In this document: positions 1 to 10,923 of the stretch, in pieces | How the letters are laid out: every line of letters begins with the position of its first letter | How positions within the stretch are numbered: position 1 is the first letter of the stretch | From: Pohlia nutans | Lineage: Eukaryota > Streptophyta > Bryopsida > Bryales > Mniaceae | Length of the DNA stretch: 64,000 bases | Assembly: GCA_022496805.1 (NCBI GenBank) | Contig: CM040091.1 | Span: forward strand, 18,838,336-18,902,335 | Direction: 5' to 3' | Notes under the pieces: model-generated | The model's database searches: none | What the model was told of the DNA's origin: nothing | What the model saw: only the letters and a program-made list of their open reading frames with translations | Program-made: the position numbers and the translations under genes

Positions 1-866
1 AAACTCCACCCGGGAGAAATTTTCAAAGTGAATCATTTCAACATTGTCTTAGTGTTACAAAATTTTCTATTTGGGGAAAGTAATCGTGTTCCCTCCATCA
101 TTTCTTTTGCTTTTTTGAAGTTCACAATAGGTAAACCAAAGTTAACCAATGATGCTAAATTTTAAACTCTAGAAGCGAAAATTAAAATTTGTACAAATTT
201 TCAAAGGTTATTGGTTTTAAATTCATTCAAAAAAATATCTAAAGTTATTTTTGGAAGTTTGACCAAACGGATAATTTGTAGAGATGATGCCCTATATTTT
301 GTCTATTGAACCAAACTTCATCAAACATATGGAAGGCACATATTATAACACATCTATGTTTTGTCCAATACCACTCGGGCATTTAGGGGTTAATGTCTGT
401 TTACCAACTTGCAATTCTTAGTGCCAATATAAGAGTCTATATCAAAGCAGAAAAGTCAAAATTTGGTGAGCAAGAAATTTTTCACAATTCAACCCCTTTC
501 TAGTCGGATCACATATGCATGAAGCTAACTTTCCATAAACGTTTCAGTAAAAAATCCCCACTTCAAGATACATCATGCAAAATATGCATGGTTAAGTAGT
601 TAGGGGTTAAATTCATTTTGTGGACTAAGGTTCTATCCGTTCTTACAAAGTTTGGAATTTTCATAACTTTTTTTCCAAAGGTATTCAATGAGTTCAAGTT
701 TTGGGTTGTAATTTCTTTTTTTCTTTTTTTTTAAAATTATTATTATAATAATAATAATTAGGTTTTAACCTCTCAATAGTGTATTTTACATAGCATAATA
801 GACTAGCAGTGGAAAGTATTGATAACATTCAGTAGCCTTACTGACTCGTGCCTCCCTCCAACAAAA

Positions 867-929
867 TGATGTGGAATATCCCACATCATTTCATCCTCCC
901 AATGAAATGATGTGGGATATTCCACATCA
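867..929. repeat. Perfect 28-bp hairpin
   Basis: Two perfectly complementary 28-base arms (867-894 and 902-929) flank a 7-base loop. It could be a minimal foldback element or a small-RNA hairpin; nothing in the sequence decides. Confidence 0.8.
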
Positions 930-1709
930 AATCAGTAGCTATTGGGGCACGTGGCATTAAGCAAGAGCAATCAACCATGGTGAGCAGAATTCAAAAGCAC
1001 TCACTCAATCACAATTCAAGAGTGTTTTCTAATTGTTTATTTGATTCATTCACTACTCAACAGTGTTTTGTAATTGTTTATTTTGATTCCATTCACTACT
1101 CAATAGTGTTTTGTAATTGTTTATTTGATTCAATAGTCCATTCAATTACAAATCACTGGTCACTCTATATATAAAAGTGGATGAAACTAAAAGGCACCCT
1201 CTTGGAAGGCTACTAAATGTTATGTCCTTTTTCAAAGAGCATCCCAAAGGAATCTTGAGTTGAATTCTTTTTATTAACTTATGAATTAATGCCAAGTGCA
1301 TACCATGAATTGCAGGATTTGTGAAAAAATGTCATATAGTCTTCATTTCTATTTTGAAGTGAAGTCAGGACTACATTCAGAAGAGTACTCCCTCTTTCTA
1401 CCCTAATACGCTAGGTACACTAATTATTCATTTAGTGAGGGAGGGTTTATAGTGCGTGTGAGACATTAGTGAAGGTGATACTAAATACCATTATGATGTA
1501 AAATTAGCATGATAGGAAGATTTTAGCCACTTAGTAAAAAATATCAACCCTCACTAATTTTGACATTTTACAAAATAGCGCTTGCTTTTGAAATTGGTAT
1601 CACACCCACTACATGAATGTGGATGTGTGAATATGTTGCAAGGAACTTACTACTGCCAGAAAGACTTTGTGATTTTTTAGTGCTTAAGGTTTGGCTTACA
1701 CCAATTTCA

Positions 1710-2075
1710 ACTAAGGTGAGTGGGCCAACAACCGATGCCAACTATAAACTGACTTCTATGATTACTTCATGAATGTCACTCCACTGTGCCAAAATTGACA
1801 ATTACCTAAATAATTTAATTAATGATTGTTGACTTTGAAGCATTACTTGGAGGCACCTCATTGGTAGGAACTATGTTTATTTAAAATTATTTTATGATTC
1901 GTCAAGGCATATTCACTGTTGATTTCAACTCAAATTTACTTTCGTAAATAAACAACCTAGACCTTGGACTTTGAAAATTCATAACTTATTCAATATAGCT
2001 TCAAAATTTATAATTCAACTTAAGGTAGATTTAGAATCAATTTGCTAATCCATTCTAATTATCATATGGCACATC
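1710..2075. repeat. Dispersed repeat, second copy at about 44215-44560
   Basis: About 350 bp here is recognisably similar, in the same orientation, to sequence in the GDSL gene near 44215-44560. Shared stretches include the phrase around 'tagaatcaatttgctaatcc'. Neither copy has an obvious reading frame. The family is not recognised. Confidence 0.55.
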
Positions 2076-2184
2076 AGATTCCTGTAAATAGGCGCAATGC
2101 GAAGAGTGTTGGTTTATGGCCCACTCACCTTACATGCATTGGTTTACACATTAGCTTACATTCTCACTCTTGTGAATGAAGTTA

Positions 2185-2546
2185 GGGCCGCTTCACACTA
2201 TGGCCGAAGGTCGAGAGGCCGTCGATTTCCACCAATCAAATTGCAAGAAATTATGGGTTCCACCTCTCGACCCTTCACACTAAACGCCAAAGTCCAATGG
2301 CCGTCGCTCTCCAAAATGCCTATGTGGTAGTACTTTTTGACCAAGGCGATAGCCTCTCGAAAAGAAGTTTGGGTCGAATGGGAATGGAAACCCAAAGTAT
2401 GGTCGAGAGGCCGTCAATTTCTTTTCATAAAAAATGAAAACTATATTTTATTGCCTATTTTCCGTAGATTTCTTTGAACTCTCAATAAAAGTTTGGACTC
2501 TCAATTTCACGGCCTCTCGACTTGGGCGGCCATAGTGTGAAGCGGG
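2185..2546. mobile_element. MITE, PIF/Harbinger-like family, copy 1
   Basis: Inverted ends read GGGCCGCTTCACACTATGGC on the left and the complement (CGGCCATAGTGTGAAGCGG) on the right. The next 11 bases (GTCGAGAGGCC) are also inverted, giving imperfect arms of about 36 bp. The left flank is TTA, as expected for a 3-bp TTA/TAA target site. Copies 2 (21418-21773) and 3 (36011-37279) share the body sequence. No ORF. Confidence 0.75.
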
Positions 2547-3131
2547 AATGCTAGTATGTGAGCATGGGAGGTGAGCCTGAGAGCCTAGAAAATTTTCAAA
2601 TTTTTTCCGTTTTTTTCTGTAAGGGACCTATAACCGTGGATTCAGTATGTATTGAATTTGGAGTATAATTGATCTGGAAATTTTCCATTTACATACATGT
2701 ATGCAAATAGTTTAGGAAAAATTTAGAGTTTAGGGTTTAGGGTGTATCGTTTGAACATTGAAAAATTATACATGAACAAGAGAGTATACAAATCAATGAG
2801 GTTGGGTAGTAAAGTTTAGGATACAACACGGATAGCATTTAGTTCGAGTGGTTTAGGGTTTAAATGTGAAATCGGTGTAATTCATACACTACATCTATGC
2901 AAATTAATAATTAAATTTTGAGGGTTTTGGTGTTTAGGGTGTAGAGATTGAACATTCAAAATTGCAACATGAATAAAGGAGTGAAAAAATCAATGAGGTA
3001 GGAGAATAGAATGGTTAGCAATCTGAAGTACAACACAGATGTAAAAATCCAAAGTAGTGGCCCTTTTAGTCTCACTACAAATATCAAATAGAAAGTAGTA
3101 CAAATATGTAGAGAGAACATCAAAGTTCCTC
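2547..3131. other. Intergenic, nothing assignable
   Basis: AT-rich sequence beyond the minus-strand gene's 3' end. About 2551-2640 resembles, in reverse, sequence near 19070-19230, so another degraded repeat is present. Scattered TTTAGGG heptamers occur but not as an array. Confidence 0.4.
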
Positions 3132-3429
3132 TCAATCATCACTAGAATTACCGGTAGCAGTAGACCCTGAGCAAGAGCTAGATGTAGAGCGGCTCGGTGA
3201 ACTAATACCATCACAATCAGACTCCTCAGCCTCAACATCAAAGTATACACGTGCGTCAGAATTCAACACCTTCGGCTTTGGAATGTGATCCCTACTTCCA
3301 TGTCGTGCAAGAGCCTGTGCAACAGGTTCAATGTAGCATGGCAACTAAAAAGGTTTGGATGGGCTCTCAAGAAACTCTGGCCTAGAAAAAAATGGCCTCT
3401 GCACGGTAGAATTCCTGGTCTTCATTTTT
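3132..3429 (-). pseudogene. Possible old 3'-terminal exon of the ParB/methylase-like gene
   Basis: Just downstream of the gene's present stop (3515), a minus-strand segment follows a good splice acceptor (TTTGTGCAG at about 3430). It reads as hydrophilic coding sequence ending in a Ser/Asp-rich tail with the final residues GNSSDD. One in-frame TAG interrupts it, just upstream of residues LPCYIEP, and its phase does not match the only visible donor of the previous exon (CGATTTA|GTAAAT). It therefore looks like a former terminal exon that has decayed, or one reached by a splice I cannot see. Confidence 0.35.
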
Positions 3430-3514
3430 CTGCACAAAGAAAAGAAAATGAACATGAGAACAAGGTGATCAAAAATTTATGAAACAGTATGAATTGGAAT
3501 GTTTAGGGTCAAAC

Positions 3515-6500
3515 TTATTTACTAAATCGGGATTTCTTCAACACTCGAACAACCGCTGATGAAACTGCGTCTGGATCCTCTGATGCAGATGATGATGCAA
3601 CGACTGGCGCGGGTTCGGGTTTGCGGACACGTCGCATAGAAAAAAGCAGTCCATCATATAGCTCTTGGTCGTCTTCCAGTACCACAATGTGGCGTTGCAC
3701 GCGGCGGCATGCCAACAACGATGCACCTAAAACAAGGCATTGATAAAAAAACATATAACAATTAGCACAAGTAAGTGAAAGAGAGATTCAAACAAATAGA
3801 AAGATAAAACAAATAATAGAAGAAATAAACCTAAGTAATACTGAGAAAGAATGTTAGAAAACTAAACTTGTCATAGCGATGCAATCCAAGACAACATCGT
3901 TGGGGCGACTAGAAGCCTCAATCAACATCTGTATGAACTGACTATCCTTCTCACGAGGACCTCGCCATGGCTTAATTCCATTCATTTTTTGTGAACTCTT
4001 GGTGGTGAAATTCTGTAACATGTCATCACATCCCACATCTAATCCCATAGCCTCAAGCGCTGGAATAGATCGAAATGCAAACCGTGCAGGAGCACCCTCG
4101 GGCAACACACGAACCAGAAGGTAAATACCAAAACGCTGAGTCTGCAACATATAGAACCAAAAGAGTTAGCTAATATATATAGCAAAACAATGATGAATTT
4201 TGAAAATAGAGGTAGTGCACAAGCATTTACCGTCTTGAGATGGTTGACCAGTGATGCCAAATGGAACCTATTCATGCAAGTCCAATCCTTGTACAACGTA
4301 AAACCCGTTGCATTACCGTAACCAAGTATGTTAGCCTTGGTTGACTGCCAGTATGGATGCACAATGATGATAGCGCCATCATCAACCAAGTAATTGTCTG
4401 CAAAATCAAAAATTGGATCAAGCCAATCGTCCTCAGCTGCGTTCCATGGTGGAATCTGTCCTGGCGGATTTGAGGTGGTGGGAACGGGTAGGTTCTCGGG
4501 CATGTCCACAAGAATTAAATCTACACATGGATCTTTGCACGACTGCCCTTTGAATACTCGTGGGCGGTTCGCTTTGTGCTACAAAAAAAAAACATACACA
4601 TGTTAGTAAATTAAAACTGCCAGACAAGCTTCAACAAAATAAATTGAAGTACAAAGAGTCCAAAAAGTATGTCAAACAACATACCTCATCCAAAAACCGC
4701 TGAATCTCCTCAAACATCTTTGGAACAGGGTCATCTTCATTCTGTGGAAGAGCAGCTGCAAGTGATGTGTTGAGTACCAACTCATCGATGTCCTGGTCCT
4801 CTCCTAAGTCCACCGCATCACGAATTTGGCCACAAAAGGCCTTGTCTTGCAAAAGCTCCAAATACTCAGAATCCCTCTTAATACCCCGTTGCTCTTGGCT
4901 CTGATGCTGAGATTCTGCATTAACAACACTAGAAGAAGAAGGCTTTGGGACTTCTTGTACCTTTGGATTTTTCTTCTTCTCTTCCTTCTTGGCAATCTTC
5001 TCAGCTGCCTTGTCGATCTTTGCTTGGACACGAGCGGCAACCTGCTCTTGTTGTTGAGTAATCTTCATTGCCTTCTTCTTGTCTTCAACTTCAACTTTGG
5101 CAATGAGTTTAAGCCGTGCTTCTTCGTCAAGGTTCTCCAACTCACCATCCTACAAGGCAGGTTTATCGGCAGTCTCAGCCGAGGATCTAAGATCCTTCTC
5201 ATCTGCATGAACGTACCCCAAGAAACAGTCCAAATACCATCCAACCCCCTTGAGATGGGTGCTTGTCCACGTCTTCAGCTGTGGCAAAGAAAACATGCAC
5301 AACTCGGAATTACGATCCATCCAATTGTCTAAGAAGATGGGAAGGTCGGCCTTGGCAATTGCCTTTTTCGCGAGGAGCTCATGCTTGAAATACCTGTAGA
5401 GATGCAAATTAGTTCATCGCACATTAAAGTAGATACAAACATTGAAGGACATTACGATGTAGGAAAGAAAGTATTTTCCAATTTAAAATGAAAGAGTAAT
5501 ACCTATAGACCACACGTTTGACAACGAGATCGCTACCCTTGAAGTCCTTGAATGAATCCGATTTCTTGAAGTGGTGAGCTCCCTTGAAGACTGTTGGAAA
5601 TCCCTTGTCCCAAAGCTTCACTCGCCAAGAGTCAATGAATTGCGAAATGGACTTCGGTTCGGTTGGAACATCCATGTTGAACGGTACGTTGTCTTTATGG
5701 ACGATATTCTTGAACAGTTCCACAGCTGCATCCTCAATCTAGAAAAATAGAGTTATAACATTAGGAAGACATAAGTGTATAGAAATCAAGTGATGGATGC
5801 AAAATAAATAATAAGATAAGTTCATTGATACACTCACCCCTGCCCACCATGCAGCTCTTAGTATAAAGGAATTTAGACGTTCATCGTTCACTGGTTTCAA
5901 TGGAAATCGCACCGCCTCCCTAGTGTGCACTGATGAATTCCACCATTTCAACCATCTTAGCTTGTGATGAGCAGGAATGGCGGTTGTGGCAATGAGCTGA
6001 AGCTTATCAAGTGTGAGTTCCAACTGTGATGCATTCATACTCCAATGACGTTCAATCTGCATATACAATGAAAGTGAGATTCTTTAAAAAATAACGATGG
6101 CAGAATATCAATCGTCAAGGAACTAGTAACACAGTATTATACCTCCTCCAACAATTCTGGTCCATGTGCAGGGTTGGCAACGGCCGTCATCTTGCCCAAC
6201 TTAACCATTAGCTTGGTGGTCCTCTCTTTGATGCCTTGCTTCATCGCAGCCGCAATGCCCTCTTGTGTGACATCCTCTGGTTTGGTTTCCTCTCGATATA
6301 CGAGTACGGCCGTGTCTCCAGCAGCGGCAATCTCTTGCTGTCAACACATAATGATTAGAGAAACAATTAAAAAAATGTTCTACAATTATTGAAAATAATT
6401 CTCAAATTCAAGTTTGAAATAGAGTTAAAGAAAATACCCGAAACATGAGCGCAGTAAAAACGTCTGCTTGCAATGAACACCAGCCTTTCTTAATCGAATT

Positions 6501-9500
6501 GCGGCACTTTTCCAATTCCTCACGACTCAGAAGTTCAGAAAAGTGGTCCAATGGCATAGTTCCAAACTTTCGAACTTGGTAGAGTTGATGTACCAAATTT
6601 GTTTTCACGTGGGAAAACTCTGTCTGCCTATTAAAGAATCAGAGGTAACAGATTAGATTTTGAATGTACAATGACAAAGAACAAATAATATTACTCCAAG
6701 AAAAAGTAGTTACAAAGGGTTTATACTCACTTGTTAATATCGTTCATGACGTTCATGAGCACACCAATTCGACCTTTCGTCTCCAGTATGATAGTGTCCA
6801 CAGAGTAATGCCAGGATTGAACATCATTGTAAAGCCTCGTGATGTGATTCATCCACGCTATATGGCGATGATTCCCATCACAAATGAAAAGCATTTTACC
6901 CTTCATGAATCGCATGGAGTTGTGGGAGTCCAGGTATTCATCGAACTTGTCGCTCTCACGTAGCCAAATTGGTCCCCATTCGCTTTGGTGCTTCTCTGTG
7001 ACGTGCTCCCCAAGGCCTTGTTCATTCGTGAGGGAGACATAAAAAACACAAGCACCCTCACGATAGCCGTGCACAAATTCATGCTCAAGTTTGATAAGAT
7101 CGCATTGCAACGTAGGCCTTACCATTGGCATAACAACAAGTCTGCAAAGAGGGATCATGTGGCGTGAAATGTTAGCTGGTTGCAATCGAAGGGCAGCAAG
7201 AGCCGCCACCGTGTTCATCTTTTGAGCACGCCGAATATCATCCTCACAAACTCCATCGCCTGTGTGCATGATTGGGGTGTCTACATCGTCCTCCTCTTCA
7301 TCATCCCCAATCGGCGGTTGAGCTGCATCATTTTCCTCCTCAGCATCATCAGAAATGTACTCGGGTGTCATTGGATGCTGCATCCCAAACACAATGATGT
7401 ACACAACGTTGGATTAGTATCAGAATGGTTATTAACTTATTTCTATGACTACATCTATAGTCATCCCTCAGACGAGACCAAATGAGACTATATGTCGTCA
7501 AGAACCCAAAATATCCTAACATCTAGTTCGACATTCGCTTGCTGGGACATGGACGATTTGCCAGTGTGTTTCCAAGACATGGACGATTTGCCATGTCCTA
7601 GATGCTTCGTGTTGTTAGGTGACAAGTCCTGCCGCTTTGGTAATCAATAACACGCCACGGCGCATAATTTCCACCATTCATACGAGTGCAGATATAATCA
7701 AACATCCATGATTAAAACCGTGACCCCGCACTATTAGCCATCGGCACTGAGTGTAAATCATGGATCACAAACATCACGAAAGCACCACAATACAACAAGA
7801 ATACGACAAGGCACCATAGCCGGACCCACATGTGATATGAGCCACGCTCTAAGGCTCCAATAGCTCGCTGCATGGTCACAAAAGCTACGAATACGAGCCC
7901 ACTCCGTGAGGCACAAGGCGTGGCGTATCCCCGGACCCCCAGGCTTTGGCGGATCTCTGGACCCCCACGCTCCCACGAAATGTGACACCACTGCCACCCT
8001 CAAAGCTCGGCCACGCACTCGTGGCGCCCCCTCTCACCCCACATTTCAGCAAGATCACGACGAACACACCACGTCTGCTGGGGCCAAAACGAGTCACGAG
8101 CCGCGCTCTAAGGCTCGCGTCACTCGCTCCATGGTCACGAGCTCTATGAGTACGAGCCCTCGGCGTGACAGTGAAGGGACCCGGGTGCCATTGGGCCGCC
8201 CACGCACAGCGTGGCGCTCATGACGTGGCGCCACCCGTGGCGTGTTCTCGGACCCCCAGCCATTGGCGTCGGCCCCGACGCCTATCCCACGCTCCCACGA
8301 AACGTGACACCACTGCCACCATGAGAGCTCGGCCACGCACTCGTGGCGCCCCCTCTCACCCCACATTTCAACAAGATCACGACGAACACACCACGACTAT
8401 TGGGGCCAATACAAATCACGAGCCGCGCTCTAAGGCTCGCGTCACTCGCTCCAAGGTCACGAGCTCAAGGAGTACGAGCCCACGGCGTGACGGTGAAGGG
8501 ACGCGGGTGCCACTGGGCCGCCCACGCACGGCGTGGCGCTCGTGACGTGGCGCCACCCGTGGCGTGTTCTCGGACCCCCAGCCTTTGCCGTCGGCCCCGA
8601 CGCCTATCCCACGCTCCCACGAAATGTGACACCACTTCCACCATGAGAGCTTGGCCACGCACTCGAGGCGCCCCCTCTCACCCCACATTTCAACAAGATC
8701 ACGACGAACACACCACGACTGCTAGGGCCAAAACGAGTCACGAGCCGCGCTCTAAGGCTCGCGTTACTCGCTCCAAGGTCACGAGCTCAAGGAGTACGAG
8801 CCCATGGCGTGACGGTGAAGGAACCCGGGTACCACTGGGCCGCCCACGCACGGCGTGGCGCTCGTGACGTGGCGCCACCCGTGGCGTGTTCTCGGACCCC
8901 CAGCCTTTGGCGTCGGCCCCGACGCCTATCCCACGCTCCCACGAAACGTGACACCACTGCCACCATGAGAGCTCAGCCACGCACTCGTGGCGCCCCCTCT
9001 CACCCCACATTTCAACAAGATCACGACGAACACACTACGACGAACACACCACGACTGCTGGGGCCAATACAAATCACGAGCCGCGCTCTAAGGCTCGCGT
9101 TACTCGCTCCATGGTCACGAGCTCAAGGAGTACGAGCCCACGGCGTGACGGTGAAGGGTTTAGGGTGCCACTGGGCCGCCCACGCACGGCGTGGCGCTCG
9201 TGACGTGGCGCCACCCGTGGCGTGTTCTCGGACCCCCAGCCTTTGCCGTTGGCCCCGACGCCTATCCCATGCTCCCACGAAACGTGACACCACTACCACC
9301 ATGAGAGCTCGGCCACGCACTCGTGGCGCCCCCTCTCACCCCACATTTCAACAAGATCACGATGAACACACCACGACTGCTGGCCCAAACGAATCACGAG
9401 CCGCGCTCTAAGTTCGAGACAGCGTTATCTGTGGTTCTAGGATTCTAATACTCAAGTGAATTGAGTCAGGGATCTTACGTTTTCAGTTGGCTGCGGATCG

Positions 9501-9761
9501 GGCGCTTCGTGTCGCGGTGTTGTCATTTCTTGCTCCACGATCCTTGCATTGGCAACCTGAGTAGTGGAATATCAAATAGAATTTCAATACATTTACTCGA
9601 TTGAGATACATGGTCAATCAGGATCCAGATATCGTTGTTGGTGTTAATTCCATACAAACTCTAGATCCAGGTATCATTGATGCTCTTACCTGGTGCGTGA
9701 TAATGGGATCAGGTGGGTCCGGATCTTGCGCTCCACTGGCTGCCCCTCTTCGCTTCCCCAT
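3515..9761 (-). CDS. ParB/Srx-like domain fused to beta-class amino-methyltransferase-like domain, 11 exons
   Basis: Exons (minus): 9690-9761, 9479-9556, 6731-7377, 6438-6627, 6143-6337, 5838-6056, 5503-5738, 4685-5393, 4231-4578, 3868-4141, 3515-3726. All junctions are GT-AG and keep phase, giving about 1,060 codons. An acidic N-terminus precedes a ParB/Srx-like segment (about residues 145-275) with the hallmark DGNHR near 6862-6879. A Lys/Glu-rich coiled coil follows (about 630-690). The C-terminal third has the beta-class methylase order: a motif-IV-like DLILVDMPEN (about 802-811), then a motif-I-like VVLDCIAMT and LLACRRVQRHIVVLE. The usual DPPY is DMPE, so catalysis is doubtful. An in-frame TAG lies at 5150-5152 (codon 627); removing it as a 63-bp intron would need a weak donor. 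Family assignment is by motif only. The start could lie upstream, at 10923. Confidence 0.7.
7847..9420. repeat. GC-rich satellite, about 322-bp unit, in intron 2 of the ParB/methylase-like gene
   Basis: The marker CTCTAAGGCTC recurs at about 7847, 8106, 8428, 8750 and 9086, with a diverged version at 9406. Spacings are 259 (partial), 322, 322, 336 and 320. The 336 unit carries a 14-base internal duplication (ACGACGAACACAC type). Units are highly similar and very CpG-rich, in sharp contrast to the AT-rich flanks. Each full unit carries a reverse-strand 90-codon open frame in the same place (8094-8366, 8416-8688, 8738-9010). Because 322 is not a multiple of three, forward frames drift between units. 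I read these frames as by-products of high GC. Confidence 0.9.
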
Positions 9762-10623
9762 GACGGTCTGCAGAGATCATCATTTAGATCCATAATCACA
9801 AAATTCGCTAAGGCATTCGTCACGAGTTTCATACAAGAATAATAAAGCAATGAACGCAACACGATTGTGTACCGAAGACGCGTTGGAGGCAGGAGACTCC
9901 GCCTCTTCCCCGCTCGATCTACCTCCGCAGTTCGTGTCTTGAGCCCAAAACTCCAAAAGCAGATCCGGACCTAAGACGAGCAAGCTAGTGGAGTTCAAGA
10001 GTACGATGGTGACAGAGTGCGGAGAGGCGGGACTTGAACAACGAGGCGTGGGCAGCGTATATTGAACAAGGCGTGGGCGACGTTGATTGAATGAGGCGTC
10101 TGTGCTAGTGGGCGGAGGTGACCTGGCCAGCCGCATATCGATGTTGCTCGACCCTAAAAAGCGTTGATTACGCTTCCTCTGTGCAACCCTAACCTAGAAA
10201 TCCTGTGTAACCAATCTCGTTCCCCGGGGTAACATGACAACCTGACAGCAGGTTACTATTTTGGCTAGATTGAAATCGCACCCGAGTACTATGCTTCTAG
10301 ATAGGATCCATTCCACTCATATTTAATTGTTTTTAAAACCTTCATGTGCCGTAACAAAAAACAATACAGACTGTTTCTGATACGAAATGCAATTGAATAA
10401 ATTAACTCTTAGATGTAGAGGAATCATTTTCATGCATGCACCTTGAATGTGGACTTGGTCGTCGCACATATCTATATTGTACGAACTTTCAATTCGTCCT
10501 CAAGAAAAACTCAAATCCTCTACCATACATTGTATTTATTCATTGTCGAACAAAAACGATGCGTCATCTACGATACGTCAAATGTGTGCATCGTAAGATG
10601 TTTATCATAAAATTATGGCTTAC
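9762..10623. other. Upstream region or first intron of the ParB/methylase-like gene
   Basis: A reverse open frame at 9780-10136 has no recognisable features. A good acceptor (CTCTGCAG) lies just upstream of the ATG at 9761 and would join in phase to the candidate exon at 10624-10923. This stretch is therefore either promoter and leader or a first intron. Confidence 0.4.
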
Positions 10624-10923
10624 AATTTTCTCTGTAGTCTTGCCCCCTCGCATGCTGCTGTTGTCTTCACGAGTACTCTGAAAAGCCTCTTCGGCCATAA
10701 GCACTTCTTGTAGACTCGCCAAATTCGTCACCTCTTCACTTCCAAAATCAATCTTCATAGCCACACTATTCTCAACTCCAATCAATCGTGTCATCTGCTT
10801 AGTCCCTCTCATCCTTGAACGCTGCAACTCACGCTTGCTTGAATACAATAGACGCCCTCGTCTCTTCCTCTTCTTTTGCGGACTCACGTACTCTAAGTTC
10901 TTAGAACAACTTCCGGCCAGCAT
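10624..10923 (-). CDS. Candidate first exon with nuclear-localisation-like cluster
   Basis: A 100-codon open frame starts at an ATG (10923-10921) and ends at a donor (AAAATT|GTAAGCC). It encodes a hydrophilic peptide with a strongly basic cluster, PQKKRKRRGR, which resembles a nuclear localisation signal. The frame ends in phase 0 and would continue, via the acceptor at about 9768, into ACC GTC ATG and the first certain exon of the ParB/methylase-like gene. The alternative is an unrelated gene fragment. No homology is recognised. Confidence 0.35.

Larger units (their letters stand above)
1..2184. other. AT-rich intergenic DNA, no gene seen
   Basis: No convincing coding sequence is visible. 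Two CCCCTAA/TTAA-type ends occur (TTAA near 390-393 and 607-610), the signature of the TTAA-flanked small elements found elsewhere in the window. A short tandem repeat of about 41-43 bp (roughly 2.7 copies) lies at about 1022-1140. Confidence 0.5.

Noticed and set aside
2710..2960. TTTAGGG heptamers like plant telomere repeat
   Set aside because: Only two in a row and a few scattered ones in AT-rich DNA; no array, so not a telomeric tract.
7906..9411. Long forward and reverse ORFs in the GC-rich array
   Set aside because: They follow the 322-bp satellite, shift frame between units and are best explained by high GC with few stop codons.
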